This document shows, one piece after another, positions 52,715 to 59,544 of a DNA stretch of 64,000 bases. The stretch comes from a virus. Under the pieces are notes generated by a model. It had not been told where the DNA came from, ran no database searches, and was given only the letters and a program-made list of their open reading frames with translations. The DNA lies in the IMG/VR virus record IMGVR_UViG_3300024255_000006, positions 1-64,000 of that record. One strand, written 5' to 3'. Made by a program: the position numbers and the translations under genes. The first letter of the stretch is position 1. Each line of letters starts with the position of its first letter.

Positions 52715-52868
52715 AAAGATTGAGATTGCATTGGGTGAAGATCTCCAACATGAATATGAATCATGGTTAGCGTGTAAAGAATCGCTAGGCATTGAACGTA
52801 GCATCAACAGTTTTTTAAATTACATCTATCATTATGGGACTTTTCAATATCCGCAACTACCTGAGTAA
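52689..52868 (+). CDS. small hypothetical protein, overlapping
   Basis: 59 aa from ATG 52689. LGEDLQHEYESWLACKESLG and SINSFLNYIYHYG look like genuine helical protein. It overlaps both neighbours (26 and 35 nt), as is common in this region. Confidence 0.48.
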   Translation: MSVGQLKSKKIEIALGEDLQHEYESWLACKESLGIERSINSFLNYIYHYGTFQYPQLPE

Positions 52869-53538
52869 TGTTATCATTGCTGGTGCAATGCTCGGCATGG
52901 CGCAAGGTATGAGTGTGCAGGCAGGAGAAGATAGGATCACTAAAGGTTACAACTCTATGGATTCCATGGGGTGCATGTTAGTACGTGAGTGTACTAAAGA
53001 CGTGAATGAAGTTCATTCATTGTTAGACATTAGTTCACAGTATCCTAACACTGATCAGTTCACATCAGTCGCACTAGAGTTCAACACTCTACTGATGACG
53101 TTGAATCAAATTGGTACGAAAGTGTACCTTGCTGATGAACGTTACTTCCCTACAGGTCATCGTGGTGTGTATCACACTGTGAGCAATAATTTCTATCTTA
53201 ATAAGAAATATATGAATCGCCCTGGTGTGATGATGAGCGTAATGAGGCACGAGGGTTGGCATGCTGCACAAGATTGTATGGCTGGAACTATCAAGAATAG
53301 TCTGATTGCTATCATCTTGCCTGAGGAAAACGTGCCGATGATCTGGCGCACTCTAGCAGAACGCACCTATCCCTCCTCTGCGGTCCCCTGGGAGGCAGAA
53401 GCAGGTTGGGCAGGTAGAACTGAAGGAATGACTCAGAAGGCGCTTTCTGCTTGCGCTAGCGGGCAAATGTGGTTAGAATATGAACCAACCCCACTTACTC
53501 GACAATGGTTGACTGAAAATGGATACATCAAAGACTAG
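52834..53538 (+). CDS. exported zincin-like metalloprotease
   Basis: 234 aa. The N-terminus (about 8-30) is a signal peptide or membrane anchor ending in SVQAGED. The zinc motif HExxH is His139-Glu-Gly-Trp-His143 (VMRHEGWHAAQD). Four to five cysteines (for example GCMLVREC, QDC) suit disulfides outside the cytoplasm. Possible roles are envelope processing or lysis; not established. It ends overlapping the AbrB-like gene. Confidence 0.72.
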   Translation: MGLFNIRNYLSNVIIAGAMLGMAQGMSVQAGEDRITKGYNSMDSMGCMLVRECTKDVNEVHSLLDISSQYPNTDQFTSVALEFNTLLMTLNQIGTKVYLADERYFPTGHRGVYHTVSNNFYLNKKYMNRPGVMMSVMRHEGWHAAQDCMAGTIKNSLIAIILPEENVPMIWRTLAERTYPSSAVPWEAEAGWAGRTEGMTQKALSACASGQMWLEYEPTPLTRQWLTENGYIKD

Positions 53539-53830
53539 TTTCACCACTGAAGTTCAACAGTATGCCGACACGCAAGACCTCTGCATCGAAATCCCGCAAT
53601 ACGTCCTCCAAAACCTTAACTGGGAAGAAGGTGACGAACTCGCGTGGAGTATCGAAAACAACCAAATCATCCTCACCAAAGTCAAAGACAGCGGAAGCGA
53701 TGAAGAAGAATGTAGAGAAGTTGACTTCGACACCATCTACGACAACCACATCAACCCGATCTACGAAGCAACAGAAGCAGACTGGAAAGGTTTCTGGTAC
53801 TCGCCAGAAGAAAACGACGCCTGGAGTTAA
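53519..53830 (+). CDS. SpoVT/AbrB-like DNA-binding protein
   Basis: 103 aa. Residues about 20-55 form a swapped-hairpin AbrB fold: LCIEIPQYVLQNLNWEEGDE then LAWSIENNQIILTKV. The acidic C-terminal part is separate. It may regulate transcription, or be a MazE-like antitoxin; no toxin partner is seen beside it. Overlaps the protease gene by 20 nt. Confidence 0.75.
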   Translation: MDTSKTSFTTEVQQYADTQDLCIEIPQYVLQNLNWEEGDELAWSIENNQIILTKVKDSGSDEEECREVDFDTIYDNHINPIYEATEADWKGFWYSPEENDAWS

Positions 53831-53870
53831 ACATACAAGGAGCAGAGATTTAAAACTCTTCCCACATAGT

Positions 53871-54023
53871 ATGTTTCCATGGAGATTTCAACCACGAGGT
53901 AAATGTAATCATAATCTCGCATGGTTTGAATGTCTAGAGCATGTCGAAAAGCATGTCGCACGTTATCATCTTAAACCCACACAATACAAGGTAATTTGTA
54001 ATGCATATGTTGTCTCATCATGA
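53871..54023 (+). CDS. small Cys/His-rich protein
   Basis: 50 aa from ATG 53871; no close ribosome site (AGGAG lies 26-32 nt upstream), so the start is uncertain. GKCNHNLAWFECLEHVEKHV then ARYHLKP has Cys and His spaced as in a small zinc-binding domain. Overlaps the next gene by 23 nt. Confidence 0.45.
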   Translation: MFPWRFQPRGKCNHNLAWFECLEHVEKHVARYHLKPTQYKVICNAYVVSS

Positions 54024-54309
54024 GTGGAAACTAGTCTACACCGCAGTGCGTAAAGCACAGAAACAATTAAACTATGAAGATCTCTCATATGCTGGTGAGT
54101 ATGAAGAGTATCATCATATTTTAAACAAACTGTATACACTAGCATATAGTGAGGGTTATGATCAGAGCACTTCCATCCCTGGTAAACAAGTTTCTGCAGA
54201 TGTTCTTCAGCAGAAAAACCCGTTTGATGGGTTTATCAACCCAATCTCAGGTAATCGACCGCTCAATGAAGCAGAACTCACACGACTCTATGAAGGTGGA
54301 TTCCTATAA
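54001..54309 (+). CDS. small hypothetical protein
   Basis: 102 aa; N-terminal helical, Tyr-rich (SYAGEYEEYHHILNKLYTLA), C-terminal end PLNEAELTRLYEGGF. Overlaps neighbours on both sides. Function unknown. Confidence 0.58.
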   Translation: MHMLSHHEWKLVYTAVRKAQKQLNYEDLSYAGEYEEYHHILNKLYTLAYSEGYDQSTSIPGKQVSADVLQQKNPFDGFINPISGNRPLNEAELTRLYEGGFL

Positions 54310-54526
54310 ACCAAAACTGAATGATTACGTCAAGTGGTGTACGCCATGGCGTAATGTCGAAGGTTGGGTGTATTTTGTTGATGTAGATTACATTACAATC
54401 GAGATCTCTGTGCGGGACAAAGATCCTGCTGATCTAGAGCATTCTTCATTTCATAGGAAACATCATGTATTACTTCTATGTCATCAAATATATTGGAATG
54501 AACTCATTTATGTGAGGTCACGATGA
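54290..54526 (+). CDS. conserved T4-like small protein
   Basis: 78 aa from ATG 54290. DYVKWCTPWRNVEGWVYFVD followed by YITIEISVRDKDP and HHVLLLCHQIYWNELIYV resembles a hypothetical beta-barrel-like protein conserved in T4-like phages. ATGA overlap with the next oxygenase. Confidence 0.65.
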   Translation: MKVDSYKPKLNDYVKWCTPWRNVEGWVYFVDVDYITIEISVRDKDPADLEHSSFHRKHHVLLLCHQIYWNELIYVRSR

Positions 54527-55068
54527 CTATTTGCACAGTTATTGATGATCTCTTTGATGAACTTTATGTTCAGGAGATGAGTGCTAAAGTTATGGATATT
54601 CCTGTCTCTCCCAATAACATTGCGGGGAGGCAGACTTTTCCATATGGATTGAAAGGTAATCATCGATTTTTTGGTACAACGTTGTTTCGTCGTGATTCAA
54701 TTAATAAGATTACAAAACTCGAACCATCAGCACAGTTATTCTTCCCAATCCTAGAACAGATTGAGCATGTGATGAATACTGCATTATATTGTAGTGAGAT
54801 CGCATTGAATGTACAATGTTATGGTCAGGATGGTACTGAACATATTGATTCATCAGATTCAAATGATTTAACCATACTACAATTCACGACAGCGAGCTGG
54901 AAGTCAAGCTATGGTGGACAGTTTGAACTCTGCACACCTCATGAGGTGCATGAGTATGTGTCTGGTAGACTTGTAATCTTACCATCAAATATACCGCATC
55001 GTGGTCTTGGTCCTACTGAACCGAATCAAATTCGTACTAGCATTGTTTATCGCGTGAGACCATTATGA
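54523..55068 (+). CDS. 2OG-Fe(II) oxygenase
   Basis: 181 aa. His107-x-Asp109 (GTEHIDSSDSND), GRLVILPSNIPHRGLG with His159, and Arg171 (QIRTSIVYRV) define the core. Unlike several relatives here it has the canonical HxD motif. Confidence 0.82.
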   Translation: MTICTVIDDLFDELYVQEMSAKVMDIPVSPNNIAGRQTFPYGLKGNHRFFGTTLFRRDSINKITKLEPSAQLFFPILEQIEHVMNTALYCSEIALNVQCYGQDGTEHIDSSDSNDLTILQFTTASWKSSYGGQFELCTPHEVHEYVSGRLVILPSNIPHRGLGPTEPNQIRTSIVYRVRPL

Positions 55069-55259
55069 AAGAAATGGAACAATTTAAGTTCATGTTAACA
55101 ATGGAGGATTATACGATTCTCCTGAATGCATTACATTATTACAAGAAGGTAGACAAATATCCTAATTTTAAACAATATGATGAACAACGTATTAACCAAT
55201 TAAGAGATAAACTTGCATACCAACTCATACCGTCGAAAGACTCGAAGAATCCCACCTAA
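55065..55259 (+). CDS. small helical protein
   Basis: 64 aa. EQFKFMLTMEDYTILLNALH then DEQRINQLRDKLA is helical. ATGA overlap with the oxygenase; overlaps the next gene by 47 nt. Confidence 0.55.
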   Translation: MKEMEQFKFMLTMEDYTILLNALHYYKKVDKYPNFKQYDEQRINQLRDKLAYQLIPSKDSKNPT

Positions 55260-55422
55260 AAGATATTACACAGTAGAGTATGAACATATTCCTTATGGAC
55301 ACACTCAAAGTAGAATCGAAAAGGCAACTTACTTTCAACTTGAATCGGCACAAGAAGCAATGATGAAAATGATTAGACGTGGTAATGTCGTTACTGGATT
55401 AAATGAACAACAATTATTTTAA
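55213..55422 (+). CDS. small basic protein
   Basis: 69 aa, apparently from TTG 55213, because no ATG or GTG occurs earlier in the coding part. RRKTRRIPPKRYYTVEYEHI suggests a nucleic-acid-binding N-terminus; the rest looks like a small alpha/beta domain. Overlaps neighbours. Confidence 0.5.
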   Translation: MHTNSYRRKTRRIPPKRYYTVEYEHIPYGHTQSRIEKATYFQLESAQEAMMKMIRRGNVVTGLNEQQLF

Positions 55423-55993
55423 ACATTTCATCTATACTACACAAGCATTTACTCAGGAACAGTGTGAGCATCAAATTCAAAGGTTTGAAGAAGATACTAC
55501 TCATCAAACAGTAGATCACTCACATCATAACAATACTCAATGGAAGAACTATACGAGTGTTTATATCACTAAGCATAAGCATTGGTGGGACATAGACAAA
55601 CTCTATGCGAATACTATTGATAAACTACTACAAGAGTATATCAATCATTGTGAACTAGTATTAGATGATTGTAATCCAAGACCAGTGATGTTTAAATCTA
55701 ATACTTACAATGATACTGGATTTAAACTGAGACGTTATGATCCTGGAGATTATTTTCATTGGCATCATGATTTAACCAATAAAGATGAACTTGGATGGAG
55801 ACATGTAGGATGCATATTTTATTTGAATGATGTAGCACAGGGAGGAGAGACTGAGTTCTTAGATGGTACACTGATTAAACCAACACAAGGTACAGTATTG
55901 ATGTTTCCATCCTCTTGGACTTACATTCATAGAGGGTTATCACCAGTGAATCAACCCAAATATGCTACAACAACTTTTATATGTGCTAACTAG
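55403..55993 (+). CDS. 2OG-Fe(II) oxygenase (prolyl-4-hydroxylase type)
   Basis: 196 aa. His121-x-Asp123 (DYFHWHHDLTNKDE), GCIFYLNDVAQGGETEF, GTVLMFPSSWTYIHRGL with His176, and Lys187 for 2-oxoglutarate. It shares the GGETEF block with 40663. Last gene before a large non-coding region. Confidence 0.9.
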   Translation: MNNNYFKHFIYTTQAFTQEQCEHQIQRFEEDTTHQTVDHSHHNNTQWKNYTSVYITKHKHWWDIDKLYANTIDKLLQEYINHCELVLDDCNPRPVMFKSNTYNDTGFKLRRYDPGDYFHWHHDLTNKDELGWRHVGCIFYLNDVAQGGETEFLDGTLIKPTQGTVLMFPSSWTYIHRGLSPVNQPKYATTTFICAN

Positions 55994-55994
55994 T

Positions 55995-56208
55995 GTTCAC
56001 CGAGGGGAGTGAACTGTTCTCCGCGTAAGTCATAGCAAGGGTTCTCAATAAGTTAACCCAGTTGAGAACAAACAATAATTAATCATTAAAAAAATATAGT
56101 ATAGTAGCTCGGTAGTTACTGTGAGGTTACTGTAAAGGTACTCTGGAGACGTTGGCTTAGCACGTAACCTATCGAAAGACAACTCAAAGTGGTCAGAACT
56201 CAAAGTGG
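55995..56208. repeat. repeat-rich structured intergenic region
   Basis: From 55994 to 56253 no gene is seen. The region holds GTTCAC/GTGAAC (55995-56014), GTTCTCAA/TTGAGAAC (56041-56069) with an interleaved GGGTT/AACCC, a run of three related GTTACTGT/GGTACTCT repeats (about 56116-56149), and a direct repeat AACTCAAAGTGG at 56181 and 56197 (16-nt period). This could be a replication origin or regulatory region; function not shown. Confidence 0.6.
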
Positions 56209-56241
56209 CACACAGGACCGCCCAGAACTCGCAGAATGCCG

Positions 56242-56316
56242 TATATTAGATTCATGGAAAACAACGGATTCTTAAAAATCTCAAAGTCTCACTTTTTGAC
56301 TTTTTTGACTTTTTGA
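56242..56316 (+). CDS. 20-aa leader-like peptide with its promoter
   Basis: -10 box TATATT (56242-56247) and exactly 6 nt later ATG 56254 begins MENNGFLKISKSHFLTFLTF, TGA 56314-56316. The frame lies over both arms of the following inverted repeat. It may be a leader peptide or only a chance frame. Confidence 0.35.
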   Translation, partial: YIRFMENNGFLKISKSHFLTFLTF

Positions 56317-56329
56317 GATTTTTAAGAAT
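56268..56329. repeat. 18-bp perfect inverted repeat
   Basis: ATTCTTAAAAATCTCAAA (56268-56285) is perfectly complementary to 56312-56329; the 26-nt spacer has two TTTTTGAC units. Transcribed, it is a long AT-rich hairpin 36 nt before the next gene, possibly an attenuator. Confidence 0.75.
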
Positions 56330-56364
56330 TTAACCTTTTTCATTTTTTAAGTTTTAACAATTAA

Positions 56365-56604
56365 ATGGATTCATTAGTCTTTGAAAACCTAAACTCTAGT
56401 GCTATTTTTAGTATTAAAGTAACTAATATAGAGGTAAACATAGCTTATCAGAGTAAAAAAGAGAAGATTTACACATATAACTGTGATAATCTTCAAGAAT
56501 TTGCAAATAATCTCCAAATAGTAGTAAAAGACCCAGAAAAGTCCGTTGGTAGTTGGGTTAACCGACAAATCAAAGAGAAAAGTCTCATTCTAAATACTAT
56601 TTGA
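56365..56604 (+). CDS. small hypothetical protein (KTSC-like?)
   Basis: 79 aa. Short beta strands then helix (NIEVNIAYQSKKEKIYTYNC … SVGSWVNRQIKEKS). The order recalls KTSC domains (two strands plus a terminal G.w.n..I pattern) but the match is weak. No Shine-Dalgarno is present. Confidence 0.5.
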   Translation: MDSLVFENLNSSAIFSIKVTNIEVNIAYQSKKEKIYTYNCDNLQEFANNLQIVVKDPEKSVGSWVNRQIKEKSLILNTI

Positions 56605-56619
56605 AGATATCACTTACTG

Positions 56620-56763
56620 ATGGCCAAAACTAACAAGAACTACGACAAGTTCACCGACAACAACTACGACAAAGAACTTTATGGTTATGAAGTAAAGAAC
56701 ATTCGTCGCCAAAGTAAGAAGAAAGTCAGGAAATTCAAAGACTATGACGAATATGAATCATGA
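56620..56763 (+). CDS. small basic Tyr-rich protein
   Basis: 47 aa. NKNYDKFTDNNYDKELYGYE then IRRQSKKKVRKFKDYDEYE: basic and Tyr/Asp-rich, likely disordered. Overlaps the next gene by 20 nt. Confidence 0.55.
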   Translation: MAKTNKNYDKFTDNNYDKELYGYEVKNIRRQSKKKVRKFKDYDEYES

Positions 56764-57247
56764 TCAAAATGCCTGGGTTAATGCATTAGAATTAGCCCAG
56801 GATTCAACCAATGAAAAGAGAAAACAACTCGTCAATGATTATGGTGGACGTAACCTCAACTCGTTAGAAGTTAACGCCGATGAGAGATACGTAATCGTTT
56901 CATTTAAAGACAGTCCAGAGATAACGACCATCTTTAAATATCCAAACGATGAACTCACTGTGATGGAAATCGAAGGTGAGTTACATAAAGTGATGCATGA
57001 ATTAACAGAAGAGAATGAAGAATCAATTCTTTCTGCAGTGTTTACACTTTGGTTGATGAATGATAGACTATCATACTTTGCACAGTTTACTGATGCATTA
57101 GTGGACGCTTCCGAGACTGTCCACTCTGATCTAGATGACGAAGGCAATGTCATGGTGGATTCTTATCGTGAGGAAGGTTGGACTCAACACGACAAAAACA
57201 AACCAGTTGACGAAGTGGCACCTGAGAGCGGGACAGGGTTCGGATAA
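56744..57247 (+). CDS. hypothetical protein
   Basis: 167 aa, acidic, mixed fold: beta strands near ERYVIVSFKDSPEITTIFKY, then helices. The acidic C-terminal third (DLDDEGNVMVDSYREEGW) may be flexible. Start ATG 56744, with ATG 56753 as alternative. No family is recognised. Confidence 0.6.
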   Translation: MTNMNHDQNAWVNALELAQDSTNEKRKQLVNDYGGRNLNSLEVNADERYVIVSFKDSPEITTIFKYPNDELTVMEIEGELHKVMHELTEENEESILSAVFTLWLMNDRLSYFAQFTDALVDASETVHSDLDDEGNVMVDSYREEGWTQHDKNKPVDEVAPESGTGFG

Positions 57248-57284
57248 GGTGTATTGTTAGGAAGTCAAACACACAGGACCAATT

Positions 57285-57611
57285 TTGCGTAAGATCGAAA
57301 CCCAGATGAACGCTGCTATCAAAGGCAACCTCAACTGGACCAATGCTAACACGTCTGTCACCACGACCGATGGAGTTTCAGAGGTTCGTCTACATGGCAA
57401 CAAGATTGCTGAGGTTGGTGATGATTTCGTTCGCATCTTTGATGGTGGGTGGCAATCAACCACGACTAAATCACGTTTGAACGCTATCATCAACGAGTTC
57501 TGTTGTGCATTCACTGACGGTGTCTTTCAGAAGGATTTTCAGTGGTTCGTTCGTGATAACAAGGTGACCAAAGATTTCGTTAACGGTTACACCTTCGCTG
57601 AGTTTGCCTGA
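57285..57611 (+). CDS. conserved-type hypothetical protein
   Basis: 108 aa from TTG 57285, or ATG 57306 (101 aa). SEVRLHGNKIAEVGDDFVRI, FDGGWQSTTTKSRLNAI is a pattern I recall from T4-like cyanophages and other phages (small beta-rich domain plus helix). Function unknown. Confidence 0.65.
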   Translation: MRKIETQMNAAIKGNLNWTNANTSVTTTDGVSEVRLHGNKIAEVGDDFVRIFDGGWQSTTTKSRLNAIINEFCCAFTDGVFQKDFQWFVRDNKVTKDFVNGYTFAEFA

Positions 57612-57617
57612 TAACAT

Positions 57618-57659
57618 TGGGGGAGTACAAAAGATCTGCAATTAGAAGCAGCGCCCCCA
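57618..57659 (+). other. double-stem RNA structure
   Basis: TGGGGG (57618-57623) pairs with CCCCCA (57654-57659) around an inner CTGC/GCAG hairpin (57636-57651). No T-run follows, so it may stabilise or process mRNA rather than terminate. Confidence 0.5.
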
Positions 57660-57686
57660 CACTAATTAACACCCACTCACTTCATC

Positions 57687-57977
57687 ATGAACTACACACT
57701 CAAACAACTTCAAGACAAAGTATCACGAATGATTGAAGAACAAGGCGAGGATGCAGAATGTGGAGCATGGATTTATACCAAGAATGATTGTCATCTAAAG
57801 GATGAAGATGGTAACACTGATTATAATAACAATGTAGAAGATCCTGCACTGATTGCACGTATCTTTGATGATGTAGGCAACGTTGATTACATCTACACTG
57901 TGATTCAAGATGCAGTAGATGAAGCAACAGAGGAGCAACTTGTGCAGTACCAACAAGAATTAGTAGAGGTAAAATGA
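57687..57977 (+). CDS. small acidic hypothetical protein
   Basis: 96 aa, acidic. N-terminal helix (LKQLQDKVSRMIEEQGEDAE), then beta, then a helical tail ending EEQLVQYQQELVEVK. ATGA overlap with the next membrane peptide. Function unknown. Confidence 0.65.
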   Translation: MNYTLKQLQDKVSRMIEEQGEDAECGAWIYTKNDCHLKDEDGNTDYNNNVEDPALIARIFDDVGNVDYIYTVIQDAVDEATEEQLVQYQQELVEVK

Positions 57978-58108
57978 GAATGACGCAATACGTACTCAGC
58001 GGCATTTGTGTCTTTATGGGTATGACTTGCTATCTGCTATTCTTAGCAGAACGTGATAGTAAGATGATGAATTACTATGATTCAACAATTCAAAAATCGA
58101 ACTACTAA
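57974..58108 (+). CDS. small membrane protein
   Basis: 44 aa with one transmembrane segment (about residues 6-25, VLSGICVFMGMTCYLLFL). Coupled to the previous gene by ATGA. Confidence 0.6.
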   Translation: MRMTQYVLSGICVFMGMTCYLLFLAERDSKMMNYYDSTIQKSNY

Positions 58109-58140
58109 ATGTTACCTAGGTCAGCCGCGAGTGGACGATC
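58104..58140 (+). repeat. duplicated promoter-upstream cassette, copy 1
   Basis: A 37-nt stretch, ACTAAATG…GTGGACGATC, nearly repeats 58640-58677. In both copies GTGGAC can pair with a downstream GTTCAC/GTCCAC. A GGGGGGC run and a -10 box TATACT (58184-58189) follow. Confidence 0.7.
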
Positions 58141-58195
58141 TGCAAAGTGGTTCACCAAGGGGGGCAATCGGTTCAAAATGTCCTATACTAACAGC

Positions 58196-58387
58196 ATGAG
58201 AAACGAAACACCAAGCAACAACCCATACGTCAACAACCTCGTTGAGATGGGATACGATCGGGCAGACTGTGAGATGGTCGCCTCTGCTGGTCTTGATGCC
58301 ACCTATCCTAGGGTGATCCACGGTCGGACCTTTGACACCAAGGAACAGTATGACGAGGAACTGGCAGACTACATCGCTGGTCTGTGA
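58196..58387 (+). CDS. small hypothetical protein, predicted leaderless
   Basis: 63 aa from ATG 58196, 6 nt after TATACT; the longer upstream frame crosses the promoter and was rejected. YVNNLVEMGYDRADCEMVAS and VIHGRTFDTKEQYDEELADY form two helical parts. GC-rich. Function unknown. Confidence 0.62.
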   Translation: MRNETPSNNPYVNNLVEMGYDRADCEMVASAGLDATYPRVIHGRTFDTKEQYDEELADYIAGL

Positions 58388-58446
58388 CACTTCGCAAACT
58401 GCTCCACAAAATAGACACAGCACTCAAAACCGTCTATTGTAGACTC

Positions 58447-58623
58447 ATGAACAAAACACTAACCGATCTCACCCCTTCCATTCGTTCCTTTTGCCTGACC
58501 AATCCAGAGGCAGACTTTGAAATGGTCATGGACTTTGTAGACTCGCAGATCATGCCCTTTGAGGCAGACGATGACCTCGTAGACCTTGCCATGGAAATCA
58601 TGCTGGAGTGCGACTCTAAGTAA
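58447..58623 (+). CDS. small acidic protein, predicted leaderless
   Basis: 58 aa from ATG 58447, 6 nt after the -10 box TATTGT (58435-58440); a GTG at 58384 in frame was rejected because it would place the promoter inside. Acidic helical tail (FEADDDLVDLAMEIMLECDS). Function unknown. Confidence 0.58.
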   Translation: MNKTLTDLTPSIRSFCLTNPEADFEMVMDFVDSQIMPFEADDDLVDLAMEIMLECDSK

Positions 58624-58639
58624 CACTAACTGTGGTATC

Positions 58640-58727
58640 ACTAAATGATACCCAGGTTCGGCCGACCGTGGACGATCGACCTAGTGTCCACTCAGGGGGG
58701 CGAAACGTCCTCCCCTGTGTCTATAAT
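58640..58727 (+). repeat. duplicated promoter-upstream cassette, copy 2, with promoter
   Basis: ACTAAATG…GTGGACGATC (58640-58677), then GTCCAC (58685-58690) pairing with GTGGAC (58667-58672), a CAGGGG/CCCCTG hairpin (58693-58717) and the -10 box TATAAT (58722-58727). Confidence 0.7.
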
Positions 58728-58733
58728 AGATTC

Positions 58734-58943
58734 ATGATCAAAACCGCTCCTCAAATGCTCTCCAACACCTATTGGGTTTCCTGCCCTGCTCTCGGTGAGT
58801 CTGAAGTCTGTAACAGCATGGAACTTGCAAACGACCTGTGCTTCGCTCTTCACGATGACGCTAATGGCGCTTATGCGTTCGTTGAAGACTACCTCGGACA
58901 CACCGTGATGGAGTATGGGACACCCGACGAACTGGTTGCCTAG
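58734..58943 (+). CDS. small hypothetical protein, predicted leaderless
   Basis: 69 aa from ATG 58734, 6 nt after TATAAT. A compact alpha/beta protein (NTYWVSCPALGESEVCNSME; AYAFVEDYLGHTVMEYG). The longer upstream frame runs through the promoter cassette and was not used. Confidence 0.62.
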   Translation: MIKTAPQMLSNTYWVSCPALGESEVCNSMELANDLCFALHDDANGAYAFVEDYLGHTVMEYGTPDELVA

Positions 58944-58946
58944 GGG

Positions 58947-58974
58947 TTGAATCCCCCCCTTGCTCCTCTATACT
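58947..58974 (+). promoter_or_regulatory. early-type promoter
   Basis: TTGAAT (58947-58952), 16 nt, TATACT (58969-58974). As at gp32, the -35 hexamer is flanked by GGGG and CCCC. Confidence 0.8.
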
Positions 58975-58995
58975 AACAACAGTTCAACCAATCAC

Positions 58996-59247
58996 ATGAC
59001 CGCTTCAATGACTCAGGACACGACCTACAACGGTTGGGCAAACTATGAAACCTGGAACGTTGCCCTGTGGATCGGTAACGATGAGATGATCTACCGCCAT
59101 GCCAAGGAGAATCAGAACCTAGGTTATCGCAAGTGGGCGAAGCGTTACATCGATGAGTTTGGCGAGTACATCACGGGCGATGGCATCTCCTGGTTGTCCG
59201 ATGACGTGGATCAAGACGAGATGGACGCCATGCTTGCCGAACTCTAA
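58996..59247 (+). CDS. conserved small protein (YNGWANYETWNVALWI type)
   Basis: 83 aa from ATG 58996. The N-terminal block YNGWANYETWNVALWIGND is a signature I recall from small proteins found in many phages (DUF7249-like); function unknown. The rest is acidic (DDVDQDEMDAMLAEL). Own promoter. Confidence 0.72.
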   Translation: MTASMTQDTTYNGWANYETWNVALWIGNDEMIYRHAKENQNLGYRKWAKRYIDEFGEYITGDGISWLSDDVDQDEMDAMLAEL

Positions 59248-59297
59248 ACTGTCACAGGGGGGCGAGATCTGCCCCTCTAAGGGTCTATACTAACAGC

Positions 59298-59486
59298 ATG
59301 GAAAACAAAGCAATGACTAGAACAGGTTTCTTTCTTCACAACGAGAACCCCTCCCCTCTGATGACTAAGGTCATGGAGAAGATCCAACGCCAACACATGG
59401 CAGAGCAGGAGTACAGGCAGGCAGTGAGAGCAGGTCGTATCGAACCTGTCCAGTCTACGAACTGGGACATCTCAGATCGCCACTAG
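59298..59486 (+). CDS. small hypothetical protein, predicted leaderless
   Basis: 62 aa; ATG 6 nt after TATACT (59286-59291). Upstream GGGGC-GAGATCT-GCCCC hairpin (59259-59275). Helical and charged (VMEKIQRQHMAEQEYRQAVR). Confidence 0.62.
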   Translation: MENKAMTRTGFFLHNENPSPLMTKVMEKIQRQHMAEQEYRQAVRAGRIEPVQSTNWDISDRH

Positions 59487-59544
59487 GCGCTGACCCGCTA
59501 CAATTAATTCATCAACCAACAGCGTGTCGATCACGCATCAAACT

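Noticed and set aside
58109-58195. N-terminal extension of the small gene at 58196
   Set aside because: It would translate the duplicated promoter cassette; the 6-nt spacing from the -10 box to ATG 58196 matches four other genes.
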